From contig SVSR01000001.1 in the NCBI GenBank assembly GCA_015064205.1, positions 155,143-219,142 on the forward strand: a stretch of DNA of 64,000 nucleotides, read 5' to 3'. The position numbers were made by a program, and so were the translations under genes. Of the stretch, positions 8,021-17,629 are shown in pieces (positions within the stretch are counted from its first letter, which is position 1; every line of letters begins with the position of its first letter). The notes beneath the pieces are model-generated. The model worked only from the letters and a program-made list of their open reading frames with translations. It was not told the origin of the DNA and ran no database searches. The stretch comes from Oscillospiraceae bacterium. GTDB taxonomy: Bacteria; Bacillota; Clostridia; Oscillospirales; CAG-272.

Positions 8021-9655
8021 TTATCCTTTTATCTGTGTTGCAACAAGACTTTCGCCGCAATAGATCTTTCTGAGCTTCGGCTTTTCTATCTTACCTGTTG
8101 GATTACGTGGTATGTCGGCAAAGATTATCTTGTGCGGTCTCTTGTATCTGGGAAGGGCCTTGCAGAATTCGGCAATCTCTTCTTCTGTTGCGCTCATACC
8201 CGGCTTTATCTCTATAATAGCTGCCGCTATTTCGCCGAGTCTCGGATCGGGAAGACCTATAACCGCAACGTCCTTTATCTTGTCATTTGCTCTAAGGAAG
8301 TCTTCGATCTGTACGGGGTAAAGGTTTTCACCGCCGCTTATGATAACGTCTTTCTTACGGTCAACAAGATAAATAAATCCGTCTTCGTCACGCATAGCCA
8401 TGTCACCGGTATAAAGCCAGCCGTTATCAAGTACTTCCTTTGTTGCCTTTTCATCTTTGTAGTAGCAGGTCATAACGCCTGGGCCGAATACTGCAAGCTC
8501 ACCAACGTCGCCGTCAGCAACCTCGTTTTTTTTCTCGTCAACTATCTTGACCTGCCAGCCGTAGCCGGGAACGCCGATAGCGCCGACCTTGTGTGTGTTT
8601 TCTATACCGAGATGTACGCAACCCGGTCCGATAGATTCGCTGAGACCGTAGTTGGTATCATAGTCGTGGTGAGGGAAAATAGCCTTCCAGCGCTTTATAA
8701 GGCTCGGGGGAACGGGTTGCGCACCGATATGCATAAGTCTCCACTGTGAAAGCTGGTACTCGGATACGTTAATCTCACCGCGGTCGATAGCGTCAAGAAT
8801 ATCCTGCGCCCACGGCACTAACAGCCATACGATAGAGCACTTTTCCTGCGATACTGTTTCAATTATCGAGTGAGGCTTAACGCCCTTTAAAAGTATTGCC
8901 TTACTGCCTGATACGAGACTGCCGAACCAGTGCATTTTTGCACCTGTATGATAGAGAGGGGGAATACACAAAAATACGTCGTCGTGTGTCTGACCATGAT
9001 GCTTCTGCTCGGTTATTGCGGCATGCATAAGGCTTTCATGATTATGTAAAATAGCCTTGGGGAAACCTGTTGTACCTGATGAGAAGTATATAGCTGCATC
9101 GTCTTTGTCTGAAATCTCAACGTTAGGCTTTGCGCTTGAGAAGTTAGCCGAAAGGTGGAGATAATTTTCAGCAAAGGACGGGCAGGAGTCGCCGACGAAG
9201 AAGAGAAGCTTTACGTTCTCGATTCTGTCGCATATCTCCTCAACACGGCCGATGAATTCGTTGCCGAAAATAAGAGCGTCTGCATCTGCAAGTTCTACGC
9301 AGTACTTGATCTCATCAGAAGTGTATCTGTAATTAAGCGGTACTGCAAGCGCGCCTGATTTGAGTATACCGAAGTATATGGGAAGCCATTCAAGGCTGTT
9401 CATTAAAAGTATAGCCACCTTGTCGCCTTTTTTGATACCGCGGCTCATGAGAAGGTTGGCGCATCTGTTAGCCTTTTCTTCAAAAACGCTCCAGGTTATC
9501 TCTCTGCGGTATGACTCTGCGTGGCCTGATTCGATAAGCTCGTATTCCTTCCAGGTAACGCGTCTTTTTTCCTTAATCTCGGGATTGATTTCAATAAGCG
9601 CAGTTTCATTTGGATAGTTGTGCGCATTCTGTTCAAGATAATTTGTAATAGGCAT
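8021..9655 (-). CDS. AMP-dependent synthetase/ligase (acyl-CoA synthetase family)
   Basis: Adenylate-forming enzyme (544 aa) expected to activate a carboxylic acid as acyl-AMP and transfer it to CoA. Core motifs are present: the P-loop-like YFSSGTTGFPKAI, NYGLSES (A5 region), GWLYTGDMAMRDEDGFIYLVDRKKDVIISGGENLYP (A7-A8) and PTGKIEKPKLRK containing the catalytic Lys. The acid substrate cannot be read from sequence; medium- or long-chain fatty acids are the usual default. The start at 9655 follows an AAGGAT site and a good promoter. It is the first gene of a two-gene operon with ltaE. Between residues about 25 and 60 there is a tandem-looking RRVTW / RREITW pair, which may be a lineage-specific insertion. 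Confidence 0.87.
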   Translation of the reverse strand: MPITNYLEQNAHNYPNETALIEINPEIKEKRRVTWKEYELIESGHAESYRREITWSVFEEKANRCANLLMSRGIKKGDKVAILLMNSLEWLPIYFGILKSGALAVPLNYRYTSDEIKYCVELADADALIFGNEFIGRVEEICDRIENVKLLFFVGDSCPSFAENYLHLSANFSSAKPNVEISDKDDAAIYFSSGTTGFPKAILHNHESLMHAAITEQKHHGQTHDDVFLCIPPLYHTGAKMHWFGSLVSGSKAILLKGVKPHSIIETVSQEKCSIVWLLVPWAQDILDAIDRGEINVSEYQLSQWRLMHIGAQPVPPSLIKRWKAIFPHHDYDTNYGLSESIGPGCVHLGIENTHKVGAIGVPGYGWQVKIVDEKKNEVADGDVGELAVFGPGVMTCYYKDEKATKEVLDNGWLYTGDMAMRDEDGFIYLVDRKKDVIISGGENLYPVQIEDFLRANDKIKDVAVIGLPDPRLGEIAAAIIEIKPGMSATEEEIAEFCKALPRYKRPHKIIFADIPRNPTGKIEKPKLRKIYCGESLVATQIKG

Positions 9656-9690
9656 TTTTATAATCCTTACTTAATAAATAATACTTAATA

Positions 9691-9719
9691 ATTATACAAC
9701 AGTATATAAATGATGTCAA
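9691..9719 (-). promoter_or_regulatory. Sigma-A-type promoter of the ligase-aldolase operon
   Basis: Read on the minus strand: TTGACA, 17 bases, TATAAT, about 35 bases upstream of the start codon. A near-consensus, strong promoter. Confidence 0.8.
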
Positions 9720-9746
9720 CACCAAAAAGCAAAAGGTGACAAAAAC

Positions 9747-10220
9747 TTACAAAATATCAAGTTTTTTGCCGTCAAGCACCGCGCTTATAAGACTGTCACC
9801 CTCATAGCATAGCTTTAGCGAGAAAAACTTATTTTGTGAGCCAAGAAGATCTAAAAACACGCGGTCGCCTTCCCACATAGGAAGATTATCAAGCTTGTTT
9901 TTGTCTATCCACTCGAGTCTGCCCTCGCTGCACGTGCTGATCTCACCGTCAAACTTGTCGGCTGTGAAAAGATGCATATACTCGGTGCCGTATTTGTCGC
10001 TTACAAACGTGACAATACCACGGTAATCGTATGATACAAGAGTTAGACCGGTTTCTTCAAGTACCTCGCGGCAAACGCAGTCCTCGGGACTTTCGCCATC
10101 TTCAAATTTTCCGCCGATACCTATCCACTTGCCGGCATTTTCATCGTTCTTTTTTGCATTTCTGTAAAGCATAAGATATTTGCCGGCATTTTCAATATAG
10201 CATAGCGATGAGATTTTCAT
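9747..10220 (-). CDS. NUDIX hydrolase, MutT/8-oxo-dGTPase-like
   Basis: Small cytoplasmic hydrolase (157 aa from the chosen start) of nucleoside diphosphates linked to another moiety. The NUDIX box is complete: GGKFEDGESPEDCVCREVLEETGL matches Gx5Ex7REUxEExGU. The context GKWIGIGGKFEDGE and the length fit the 8-oxo-dGTP diphosphatase group, a sanitiser of oxidised nucleotides, but substrate assignment within NUDIX is unreliable. The ORF-track start (10232) is a TTG directly against the Shine-Dalgarno; ATG 10220 (MKISSLCY) is more plausible. It lies divergent from the NfeD/SPFH pair. Confidence 0.85.
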   Translation of the reverse strand: MKISSLCYIENAGKYLMLYRNAKKNDENAGKWIGIGGKFEDGESPEDCVCREVLEETGLTLVSYDYRGIVTFVSDKYGTEYMHLFTADKFDGEISTCSEGRLEWIDKNKLDNLPMWEGDRVFLDLLGSQNKFFSLKLCYEGDSLISAVLDGKKLDIL

Positions 10221-10314
10221 ATGTAAGATCAAGCCTTTCTGAGATTTATACGTGTTTTATACTCATATTTTAGCATAATCGGGCTAAATTATCAATATCG
10301 GGCCAAAAAAGCAC

Positions 10315-10344
10315 TTGATATTTTTGCATTTTTCATGTTACAAT
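10315..10344 (+). promoter_or_regulatory. Probable promoter of the NfeD-SPFH operon
   Basis: TTGATA and TACAAT with 18-base spacing, about 55 bases upstream of the TTG start. Confidence 0.55.
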
Positions 10345-10398
10345 ATAAGTGTTGAATGAGATCTGATTTCATCAAATAGAATAAAAGGAGATGATACT

Positions 10399-10821
10399 TT
10401 GTCAAATATAGTATGGCTCATAATTGCCGTAATCTTTGCTGTTCTGGAAGGCGCGACTGTAGGTCTTGTGTGCATATGGTTTTCAGGCGGCGCGCTTGCG
10501 GCATGGATCTGTGCGGCCCTTGGTCTTGGCATATGGTGGCAGATCGGCGTATTTATAGCTATAACGTCGCTGCTTCTCATCTTTACAAGACCTGTGGTTA
10601 AAAAGCTTCTTTCAAAAAATGGAAGCAAAACAAATCTTGACCGTATTATCGGCAAAAGCGTTGTTATCAGCGAAAAGGTTGATAATCTTAAACAAACGGG
10701 AAGATGCGTTATTAACGGAGTTTCCTGGAGTGTTCGCTCTGATGACGGAGGAGTCCTTGAAGCAGGAGAAACTGTAACTGTAAAGGATATTGAAGGAGTT
10801 CATCTTGTAGTTAAAAAATAA
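10399..10821 (+). CDS. Short NfeD-family membrane protein
   Basis: Membrane protein (140 aa) of the short NfeD type: two to three hydrophobic segments in residues 1-70 (IVWLIIAVIFAVLEGATVGLVCIWFSGGALAAW, IGVFIAITSLLLIFTRPVV), then an OB-fold-like soluble domain (about 80-140) with GKSVVISEKVDN and VHLVVKK. Short NfeD proteins occur almost always beside an SPFH/stomatin gene and are thought to partner it in membrane microdomains. Here the SPFH gene follows after 36 bases. The start codon is TTG, supported by AAAGGAG eight bases upstream; no ATG fits. No serine protease domain is present, as expected for the short form. Confidence 0.85.
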   Translation: MSNIVWLIIAVIFAVLEGATVGLVCIWFSGGALAAWICAALGLGIWWQIGVFIAITSLLLIFTRPVVKKLLSKNGSKTNLDRIIGKSVVISEKVDNLKQTGRCVINGVSWSVRSDDGGVLEAGETVTVKDIEGVHLVVKK

Positions 10822-10857
10822 ATACATACAGTGCTGACAAGGCAGAAAGGAAATTTT

Positions 10858-11748
10858 ATGGAAATAATCGCATTATTCGTACTGATTCTTATCGTTGTTG
10901 CGGCTAACATCAAGGTTGTTCCGCAGGCACATGCTTTTATCGTTGAACGTTTCGGCGCATATAACGCGACCTGGAACGTTGGTATCCATGTAAAGATACC
11001 CTTTATAGACAAAATTGCAAGCAAGGTAAATTTAAAGGAACACGTTGTTGACTTTGCTCCCCAGCCCGTTATCACAAAGGATAACGTAACTATGCATATC
11101 GACACCGTCGTATACTATCAGATAACAGACCCCAAGCTCTTCTGCTACGGTGTTGAAAGACCTATGATGGCGATCGAAAATCTTACGGCAACAACGCTTC
11201 GTAATATCATCGGTGACCTTGAGCTTGACGAAACGCTCACTTCCCGTGATACTGTAAACACCAAAATGAGAGCGATACTTGACGAGGCAACAGACCCGTG
11301 GGGTATCAAGATAAACCGCGTTGAGCTTAAGAATATCATTCCTCCGTCCGAAATACAGGACGCGATGGAAAAGCAGATGAAGGCAGAGCGTGAAAGGCGT
11401 GAAGCGATCCTTAAGGCCGAGGGTGAAAAGAAATCTGCTATCCTTATTGCCGAGGGTGAAAAGGAAGCGGCAATACTCAGAGCAGACGCTAAAAAAGAAG
11501 CGGCTATCAGAGAGGCTGAAGGCCAGGCGCAGGGTATTCTTGCAGTGCAGACGGCTATCGCCGAAGGTATCAAGCGCATCAACGATTCCGCACCCGGAGA
11601 GGGATATCTCACGATAAAAGCTCTTGAAAGCTTTGAAAAGGCGGCTGACGGCAAGGCAACAAAAATAATAATACCCTCGGAAATTCAGGGTATAGCAGGT
11701 CTTGTTTCAAGCTTAAAGGAAGTTTGTGAGGACAAAAACACAAAATAA
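10858..11748 (+). CDS. SPFH-domain (stomatin/prohibitin-like) protein
   Basis: Membrane-anchored scaffold protein (296 aa). One N-terminal hydrophobic segment (MEIIALFVLILIVVAANIKVV) is followed by the SPFH domain (about 20-190; VVPQAHAFIVERFGAYNATWNVGIHVKIPF is the typical stomatin opening) and a charged, alanine- and glutamate-rich coiled coil (about 170-240; KAEGEKKSAILIAEGEKEAAILRAD). SPFH proteins oligomerise into rings or rafts in the inner leaflet and influence membrane organisation and proteolysis. I prefer ATG 10858 over the upstream GTG at 10831, because AGAAAGGA lies directly before it and the hydrophobic segment then begins the protein. Operon with the short NfeD gene. Confidence 0.88.
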   Translation: MEIIALFVLILIVVAANIKVVPQAHAFIVERFGAYNATWNVGIHVKIPFIDKIASKVNLKEHVVDFAPQPVITKDNVTMHIDTVVYYQITDPKLFCYGVERPMMAIENLTATTLRNIIGDLELDETLTSRDTVNTKMRAILDEATDPWGIKINRVELKNIIPPSEIQDAMEKQMKAERERREAILKAEGEKKSAILIAEGEKEAAILRADAKKEAAIREAEGQAQGILAVQTAIAEGIKRINDSAPGEGYLTIKALESFEKAADGKATKIIIPSEIQGIAGLVSSLKEVCEDKNTK

Positions 11749-11761
11749 GCTAAGACTTATG

Positions 11762-11792
11762 GCGCAGGGTAAAAGCCCTGCGCTGTTTTGTT
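11762..11792 (+). terminator. Intrinsic terminator of the NfeD-SPFH operon
   Basis: GCGCAGGG-TAAAAG-CCCTGCGC hairpin followed by TGTTTTGTTC. Confidence 0.8.
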
Positions 11793-11945
11793 CATAAATT
11801 ATATTATTTTCGTTCACAAATTTTCTCTATGAATTATTGTTCGTATTTGGTAAAATCTATATGTTAGAGTGCCATAATACGTGGTGACGTTTTAAATACC
11901 TTCGCAAAGAGCAGAGAAGCTTTTTGCAAAGTAAGGATGGAATTT

Positions 11946-13340
11946 ATGAAAAGAGATCTTGTAAAAAGTATTTATTCCGGCAGCGCGGCATTTGCCGGCA
12001 AAGAGGTAGTGCTAGGCGGTTGGGCAAGAAGCGTGCGCGACAGTAAGGCGTTTGGCTTTATCGACCTTTATGACGGAAGCTGCTTCAAGTGCGTTCAGGT
12101 AGTTTTTGAAAGAGAAAAAATTGATAATTATGACGAGATCGCAAAGCTCAACGTTGGCTCTGCGGTTGTTGTAACGGGTATAGTTGAGCTTACGCCCGAA
12201 ATGAAGCAGCCCTTTGAAATAAAGGCAACGAAGGTTGAGATCGAGGGCGCATCTACGCCCGATTATCCGCTTCAGAAGAAGCGCCATACTGTTGAATATC
12301 TTCGTGAGCAGGCATATCTCAGACCAAGAACAAATCTGTTTTCCGCAGTGTTCAGAGTACGCAGCGAGGTAGCGTACGCTATCCACAGCTTCTTTAATGA
12401 ACGTGGATTTGTTTACGTTCACACTCCGCTTATCACGGGCTCAGACTGTGAGGGCGCAGGAGAAATGTTCAGAGTAACAACGCTTGATCTTGAAAATCCT
12501 CCGAGAACTGAAGACGGCAAGATAGATTTTTCCAAGGATTTCTTCGGTAAGAGCGCAAACCTTACGGTATCAGGTCAGCTTGAGGGCGAAACCTACGCTA
12601 TGGCGTTTGGTAATATCTACACGTTTGGTCCGACATTCAGAGCTGAAAACTCGAATACCGCAAGACACGCGGCAGAGTTCTGGATGATAGAGCCCGAGAT
12701 CGCATTTGCAGACTTAAATGACAATATGCAGCTTGCGTGGGATATGATAAAGTATATCATAAACCACGTGCTTGAAAAGTGCGCGCAGGAGCTTGAATTC
12801 TTCAACAGCTTCGTTGATAAAACACTTCTTGAAAGACTCAACGCGCTTGCACAGAGCGATTATGAAAAGGTAACGTATACCGATGCAATCGAGCTTCTCA
12901 AAAAGAGCGGCGCAGACTTCAAGTATCCTGTTGAATGGGGATGCGATCTTCAGACAGAGCACGAAAGATACCTCACAGAGCAGATATTCAAAAAGCCTGT
13001 GTTTGTTATTGACTATCCGAAGGAGATAAAGTCCTTCTATATGCGACTTAACGACGACAACAAGACAGTTGCCGCTATGGACCTGCTCGTACCGGGAGTT
13101 GGTGAGATAATCGGCGGAAGCCAGAGAGAAGAGCGCCTTGAAATACTTCAGGCAAGAATGGCAGAGCTTGGCCTAAGCGAAGAGGACTATTGGTGGTATC
13201 TCAATTTACGCAAGTACGGAGGAACAAAGCACGCAGGATACGGCCTCGGCTTTGAGCGTATCATTATGTACCTCACGGGTGTATCCAACATCCGCGACGT
13301 AATTCCTTACCCCAGAACAGTAGGGAATGCTGAATATTAA
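11946..13340 (+). CDS. asnS: Asparagine--tRNA ligase
   Basis: Class II aminoacyl-tRNA synthetase (464 aa) that charges tRNA-Asn. The N-terminal OB-fold anticodon-binding domain spans about 10-105 ([23 protein letters not shown]). The catalytic domain contains motif 1 near [27 protein letters not shown], the motif 2 region [25 protein letters not shown] and motif 3 [15 protein letters not shown]. The sequence [30 protein letters not shown] identifies AsnRS rather than AspRS. The ORF track starts at 11937, but the AAGGATGG covering that ATG is itself the Shine-Dalgarno for ATG 11946 ([10 protein letters not shown]), which I take as the start. It is monocistronic, ended by a strong terminator. 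No T-box leader was recognised upstream. Confidence 0.93.
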   Translation: MKRDLVKSIYSGSAAFAGKEVVLGGWARSVRDSKAFGFIDLYDGSCFKCVQVVFEREKIDNYDEIAKLNVGSAVVVTGIVELTPEMKQPFEIKATKVEIEGASTPDYPLQKKRHTVEYLREQAYLRPRTNLFSAVFRVRSEVAYAIHSFFNERGFVYVHTPLITGSDCEGAGEMFRVTTLDLENPPRTEDGKIDFSKDFFGKSANLTVSGQLEGETYAMAFGNIYTFGPTFRAENSNTARHAAEFWMIEPEIAFADLNDNMQLAWDMIKYIINHVLEKCAQELEFFNSFVDKTLLERLNALAQSDYEKVTYTDAIELLKKSGADFKYPVEWGCDLQTEHERYLTEQIFKKPVFVIDYPKEIKSFYMRLNDDNKTVAAMDLLVPGVGEIIGGSQREERLEILQARMAELGLSEEDYWWYLNLRKYGGTKHAGYGLGFERIIMYLTGVSNIRDVIPYPRTVGNAEY

Positions 13341-13344
13341 TAAT

Positions 13345-13377
13345 AAAAAAGAAACACCCTCGGGTGTTTCTTTTTTA
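13345..13377. terminator. Bidirectional intrinsic terminator
   Basis: AAAAAAGAAACACCC-tcg-GGGTGTTTCTTTTTT, a long AT-flanked stem serving asnS (+) and the converging M20 peptidase gene (-). Confidence 0.85.
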
Positions 13378-14529
13378 TTATATAGAACAAGCAATTGCGA
13401 CTATTCTTTTTGCAGACTCGGCAAGAGATGAGAGCAGGGAATGTTCATTTATTGAATGAGAACCACTGCCGTCAGTACCCAATGAGTCCATACACGGAAT
13501 ACCGGCGGCAGTTACCTCAGCCGCGTCAGAGCCGCCTCTTAATGCTTTTCCCTCAAGCGTCTGGATCCCGTTTTCGGCAAAAATCTCGTTAACACGCTTT
13601 AAAAGCTGTAAGTTTCTTTCATTTTTCTCCATCGAAAGACGGGAGCTTATCATTGTAACCGTGCAGCTTGTTCCTATAACATCTTCACGGTCAGCGAGCT
13701 CTTGCACGTAGTTTATTATCCACTGTCTTTGTTCCTGTGTAGCAAATCTGAAATTAACAGAGAAGGAGCAATCGCACGGAATAGTATTAACGGCGCTTCC
13801 GCCTTTGATTATACCGCAACTGCACGTTATTCCATCGTCGTCCTTTAATTTTTCAAGTTCGATTATCTTGTGTGCCGCTGCTGCAATGGCACTTGCGCCT
13901 TCGTTTGCACATCTTGATGCGTGTCCTGCCTTGCCCGTGACGTCAAATCTGAAAGACAAGATACCCTTGCGAACAAGCACCGCTCTGCCAGGCTTATATC
14001 CCTCAAGGTTGAGGAACGCAACTGCATTTTTTGCTTTTTCGCATATGTAATTGATGGTGGCTTTGTTACTTTGCATACTGCCGCATTCCTCGTCGGTCTG
14101 GAGCAAAAGCATAACCGGACGCTTTGTGAAGCCGCATTCTTTGAGTGCATGCATTGCAAAAAATCCTGCAACAACTCCGCCCTTGCAATCGTTAACTCCG
14201 GGGCCGTATATCTTTTCAGAGTCAAGGTGCACGGCAGGTGTACCAAACATTCCAACGGGATGAACTGTATCAATGTGGCCTGAAATGCAAAGAGGTGCAA
14301 GGCTTGAATCAGGATTCATTGTTATACAAACAACGTCGCCTGATACCTCTTGCCTGAAAACTTCGACTTTAAAGCCAAGCTTTTCTGCCTTAGCTATAAA
14401 ATATGCGCCTACTGCGTCAACTCCTTCTTTGAAGTTTGTAGGGCTTTCAATGTTTCCAACATCTTCCCAAACTTTAATATATGTATCGTTGAGCTTGTCA
14501 ACAGTTTCAAATACTTCGTTGCAAACCAT
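13378..14529 (-). CDS. M20-family metallopeptidase (ArgE/DapE/CPG2-like)
   Basis: Di-zinc peptidase or deacylase (383 aa). Metal and catalytic residues are visible: SGHIDTVHPVG (His ligand and the following Asp), GPGVNDCKGGVVAGFFA (bridging Asp) and LLQTDEECGS (general base Glu and ligand Glu), with a C-terminal His in GSGSHSINEHS. A lid/dimerisation domain lies in the middle (about 175-290). The DCKGG signature and overall layout resemble carboxypeptidase G2-like enzymes more than ArgE or DapE, but the substrate is unknown. ATG at 14529 follows AAGGAG. It is 11 bases downstream of the CapA-like gene, so the two form an operon. Confidence 0.85.
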   Translation of the reverse strand: MVCNEVFETVDKLNDTYIKVWEDVGNIESPTNFKEGVDAVGAYFIAKAEKLGFKVEVFRQEVSGDVVCITMNPDSSLAPLCISGHIDTVHPVGMFGTPAVHLDSEKIYGPGVNDCKGGVVAGFFAMHALKECGFTKRPVMLLLQTDEECGSMQSNKATINYICEKAKNAVAFLNLEGYKPGRAVLVRKGILSFRFDVTGKAGHASRCANEGASAIAAAAHKIIELEKLKDDDGITCSCGIIKGGSAVNTIPCDCSFSVNFRFATQEQRQWIINYVQELADREDVIGTSCTVTMISSRLSMEKNERNLQLLKRVNEIFAENGIQTLEGKALRGGSDAAEVTAAGIPCMDSLGTDGSGSHSINEHSLLSSLAESAKRIVAIACSI

Positions 14530-14540
14530 AATAAATCTCC

Positions 14541-15662
14541 TTATCTGAAGCTTTCAATAACGTAATTTACAAGTTCTTTGTCGGCAAGCTTCCATAAACG
14601 GAAAAACGCAAGTATTCTGCCTGCCATAGTGTGCCTTCCGGCAACCTTTTTCATTTTATCAAGATCGTATTTGAAAAACCAGTCCCATTTTGTGTAGGAG
14701 CCGAATTTTTCTTTTTTCAGAAAGACACGCTTCTTTCTTTCGTTTAAGCATAAACCCTTTGCAGCAAGCGGCCACAAAAGCGCATACTGAAGTGGCGACA
14801 AATTTCTGAATATTGCAGGAGATTCGCCCTCTTGTACAGTGTTATTTTCACGGTTTATATGAACAGGCAGATTTTCCCACGACATAGTGGTTTCGGTAAA
14901 CTCAAGCTTTATGAGCATACCTGTATCAGTAAACTTCTGTATCCTCTGAAAATCGGTATCGAAAATGAAATTGCCGAGAGAGTAGAAAATTATCTTGTCA
15001 CAGACCTTTTCATAGCCCTGCACAACGTGCGGATGATGCGAAATAACAGCATCGGCGCCGTATTTTATGTAGTTTCTGTATCTTTTTCTTACAAAAGGCA
15101 GAGGCACGTGGGAAAACTCAGCGCCTGCATGGCATATAACGATGCACCAGCGGTATTTGGATTTCAGCTCTTCTATCTCTGCCTTGATTCTGTCATCATA
15201 ATTCCACATAAGGCATCCGGGAGTTTTCTCGTCAGACACAGCGTGAGTTGAGTTTGTAACTGAGATTATTGCTATGCCGCCGTCTTTATCTATTATCACA
15301 GGCTTTGCCGCCTCGTTTATGTTTTCACCAACACCGATGGTTTGAACATTGTTTTCACGTGCGATATCAAGAGTGCTTCGCATACCCTCATCGCCGCAGT
15401 CCATTATGTGATTGTTGGCAAGATTCCATATGTTGCCGTTCATTTTTTTTATCGGGTGAACACAGTCCGCAGGATTTGCGTGTATTATCGACTTATCGCT
15501 TCTGCCCTCTGCCGTGCTGATTGCGCCTTCTACGTTAACGACGGTATAGTCGGCATCAGATAGAAAGTTTTCAACTTTTTTATCAAGCAGATCTTCTTTG
15601 AAACAGGAGTCTGAAAAGTGTCTTGTGAAAGCAATGTCTCCTGTAAAAGCTATTTTTGTCAT
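14541..15662 (-). CDS. CapA-family protein (poly-gamma-glutamate synthesis-type phosphoesterase fold)
   Basis: Protein of 373 aa with the CapA/PgsA metallophosphatase-like fold. Diagnostic segments are MTKIAFTGDIAFTRHF at the N-terminus, NLANNHIMDCGDEGMRSTLD, KYGADAVISHHPHVVQGYEKV and IFYSLGNFIFDTDFQ. Members take part in poly-gamma-glutamate or capsule production, but most clostridial copies occur without capBC and have no proven role; no such genes are here. The ORF-track start at 15800 is rejected because its first 46 residues would run through the terminator of the upstream gene. ATG 15662 follows CAAGGAG. No secretion signal remains with this start. Confidence 0.82.
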   Translation of the reverse strand: MTKIAFTGDIAFTRHFSDSCFKEDLLDKKVENFLSDADYTVVNVEGAISTAEGRSDKSIIHANPADCVHPIKKMNGNIWNLANNHIMDCGDEGMRSTLDIARENNVQTIGVGENINEAAKPVIIDKDGGIAIISVTNSTHAVSDEKTPGCLMWNYDDRIKAEIEELKSKYRWCIVICHAGAEFSHVPLPFVRKRYRNYIKYGADAVISHHPHVVQGYEKVCDKIIFYSLGNFIFDTDFQRIQKFTDTGMLIKLEFTETTMSWENLPVHINRENNTVQEGESPAIFRNLSPLQYALLWPLAAKGLCLNERKKRVFLKKEKFGSYTKWDWFFKYDLDKMKKVAGRHTMAGRILAFFRLWKLADKELVNYVIESFR

Positions 15663-15759
15663 TGAAACAATAACTCCTTGTTGTGAAAGATGTAACTTAT
15701 TAACTGTATTATAAAATGAAAATATACGTTTGTAAATAACATTTCGATCTAATAAAGCA

Positions 15760-15797
15760 AAAAAAGCACCATCCGCAAGGATGATGCCATTTTTGTA
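15760..15797 (-). terminator. Intrinsic terminator of the ACT-PFL operon
   Basis: On the minus strand GCATCATCC-TTGC-GGATGGTGC (9 bp with one G-U) is followed by seven T residues. Confidence 0.8.
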
Positions 15798-15803
15798 CAT
15801 AAA

Positions 15804-17162
15804 TTAGTTTTTGAGGCTGTGTATGGGTGCGGGAATACGTCCGCCTCGTGCGATGAATTTCGCAGGCGAGTAGTTGTTGACCTTGATAACGGGCGCGTGA
15901 CCTAAAAGTCCACCGTAATCAACAACATCACCAACATTCATACCGTATGCCGGTATTACTCTTACCGCAGTTGTTTTGGTATTTGCTACGCCGATAGATA
16001 TTTCATCAGCGATAATACCGCTTATAACATCCTCGCTTGTGTCGCCGGGTATTACGATCATGTCAAGACCGACCGAGCATACGGCCGTCATAGCTTCAAG
16101 CTTTTCGATTGAAAGCGAGCCGCATGTTACTGCGTCTATCATGCCCTGGTCCTCGGATACGGGAATAAATGCGCCCGAAAGTCCGCCAACGCTTGATGAA
16201 GCCATAACGCCGCCTTTTTTTACTGCGTCATTTAAAAGTGCAAGCGCCGCTGTCGTTCCGCAAGCACCGCAGGACTCAAGCCCCATTTCCTCAAGAATAT
16301 GCGCAACAGAGTCACCGATTGCGGGAGTAGGAGCAAGAGAGAGGTCGACTATACCAAAGGGCACTCCGAGTCTCTTGGAAGCTTCAAGAGCAACGAGCTG
16401 ACCCACACGTGTTATCTTGAATGCGGTCTTCTTTATAGTTTCTGCAAGTGTCTGGAAATCGCAGTTGCCTGCACGCTTGATAGCGCTTGATACAACGCCC
16501 GGGCCGGATACTCCAACGCTGAGCACGACATCTCCTTCGCCAACACCGTGGAAAGCTCCCGCCATAAAGGGGTTGTCCTCAGGTGCATTAGCGAATACCA
16601 CGAATTTTGCGCAACCGATAGAGCCGTTATCACGCGTGAGATAAGCGGCACGTTTTACTATCTTTCCCATTCTTGCAACGGCGTCCATGTTAATGCCGGC
16701 TTTTGTTGTTGCAACGTTTACAGACGAGCAAACGAGCTTTGTTTCTGCAAGCGCTTCGGGTATGACAGAGAGAAGAGTGTCGTCAGCCTTGGTCATACCT
16801 TTGTGTACAAGTGCACCGAAACCGCCGATGAAGTTTATGCCGAGAGTATCAGCCGCGCGGTCGAGCGTTTTTGCAACGTTTATAAATCCGTCGGGTGAAA
16901 GGTGTCCGCCTATAAGAGAAATAGGCGTTACGGCAACTCTTTTGTTGATTATCGGAATACCGTATTCCTTTTCAATATTCTCGCCTGTTTTAACGAGGTT
17001 GCGTGCGCATGTTGTTATTTTATTATAAATATTCTCGCAAAGGCGCTTTTCATCGGAATCAGCGCAGTCGAGAAGGGAGATGCCCATCGTTGTCGTTCTG
17101 ATATCGAGGTTTTCCTCGTGTATCATATTTATAGTTTCAAGAATATCTGCTGTATTTAACAT
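15804..17162 (-). CDS. PFL-family protein (UPF0210/DUF711)
   Basis: Conserved protein (452 aa) of the UPF0210 family, distantly related in fold to glycyl-radical pyruvate formate-lyases but without a usual radical-glycine motif that I can identify. Recognisable segments include [100 protein letters not shown] and the C-terminal [26 protein letters not shown]. The function is unknown. It follows the ACT-domain gene after 22 bases, a pairing common in Firmicutes. ATG 17162 was kept. A terminator follows. Confidence 0.88.
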   Translation of the reverse strand: MLNTADILETINMIHEENLDIRTTTMGISLLDCADSDEKRLCENIYNKITTCARNLVKTGENIEKEYGIPIINKRVAVTPISLIGGHLSPDGFINVAKTLDRAADTLGINFIGGFGALVHKGMTKADDTLLSVIPEALAETKLVCSSVNVATTKAGINMDAVARMGKIVKRAAYLTRDNGSIGCAKFVVFANAPEDNPFMAGAFHGVGEGDVVLSVGVSGPGVVSSAIKRAGNCDFQTLAETIKKTAFKITRVGQLVALEASKRLGVPFGIVDLSLAPTPAIGDSVAHILEEMGLESCGACGTTAALALLNDAVKKGGVMASSSVGGLSGAFIPVSEDQGMIDAVTCGSLSIEKLEAMTAVCSVGLDMIVIPGDTSEDVISGIIADEISIGVANTKTTAVRVIPAYGMNVGDVVDYGGLLGHAPVIKVNNYSPAKFIARGGRIPAPIHSLKN

Positions 17163-17184
17163 ATATGTATCTCCACTAATATAA

Positions 17185-17454
17185 TCAGATGCGGTGCATC
17201 GAGTTGAAAATATCTTCGTGCATAGTCTGAATTACAAGTCCCTTGGCCGTACCGTGTTCTTTCATTTTATCAACAAATTCCGTAAAGGGCATGTTAAGAG
17301 ATGTAATATCAACGAGCATGATCATTGCAAAATAATCACGCATAACGCTTTGAGATATATCAACTATGTTTGCTCCGAACTTAGAGCAGATCGCCGATAC
17401 GTCTGCGATGATACCGAGCGTGTCTTTACCTGTTACCGTTATAACTGCTTTCAT
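17185..17454 (-). CDS. ACT-domain protein (UPF0237 type)
   Basis: Stand-alone ACT domain of 89 aa ([38 protein letters not shown]). ACT domains bind amino acids and regulate partner enzymes. The protein resembles the small UPF0237 regulators and the first ACT repeat of glycine-cleavage repressors. The ORF-track start (17478) is replaced by ATG 17454, which follows AAGGAAGGA at good spacing and starts the first beta strand. It is the first gene of an operon with the PFL-family gene, which suggests that it senses a metabolite for that protein; this is inference. Confidence 0.87.
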   Translation of the reverse strand: MKAVITVTGKDTLGIIADVSAICSKFGANIVDISQSVMRDYFAMIMLVDITSLNMPFTEFVDKMKEHGTAKGLVIQTMHEDIFNSMHRI

Positions 17455-17629
17455 GATTCTATCCTTCCTTTTCGCCAAAATACACAGTAATTATACTATA
17501 TATGTTCAGATATTTCAAGGCTATTGTGAAAATAATAACGGCTTTTTGAGAAAAAGTATTAAAAAACTTGTAATAATGATTATTGTATGATACAATGTAT
17601 AATATATGAAATAAAAAACGGTGGTTGGT

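Noticed and set aside
7619-8749. 376-aa plus-strand ORF
   Set aside because: It is antisense to ltaE and the AMP-dependent ligase, both clear families; its translation is Cys/Phe-rich with no domain and no ribosome site.
11800-11945. T-box leader for asnS
   Set aside because: No AGGGTGGNACCGCG-like T-box sequence or specifier stem is present; only a short hairpin is seen.
15663-15800. Longer N-terminus for the CapA-like protein
   Set aside because: It would run through the terminator of the ACT-PFL operon and lacks a ribosome site; ATG 15662 has AAGGAG.
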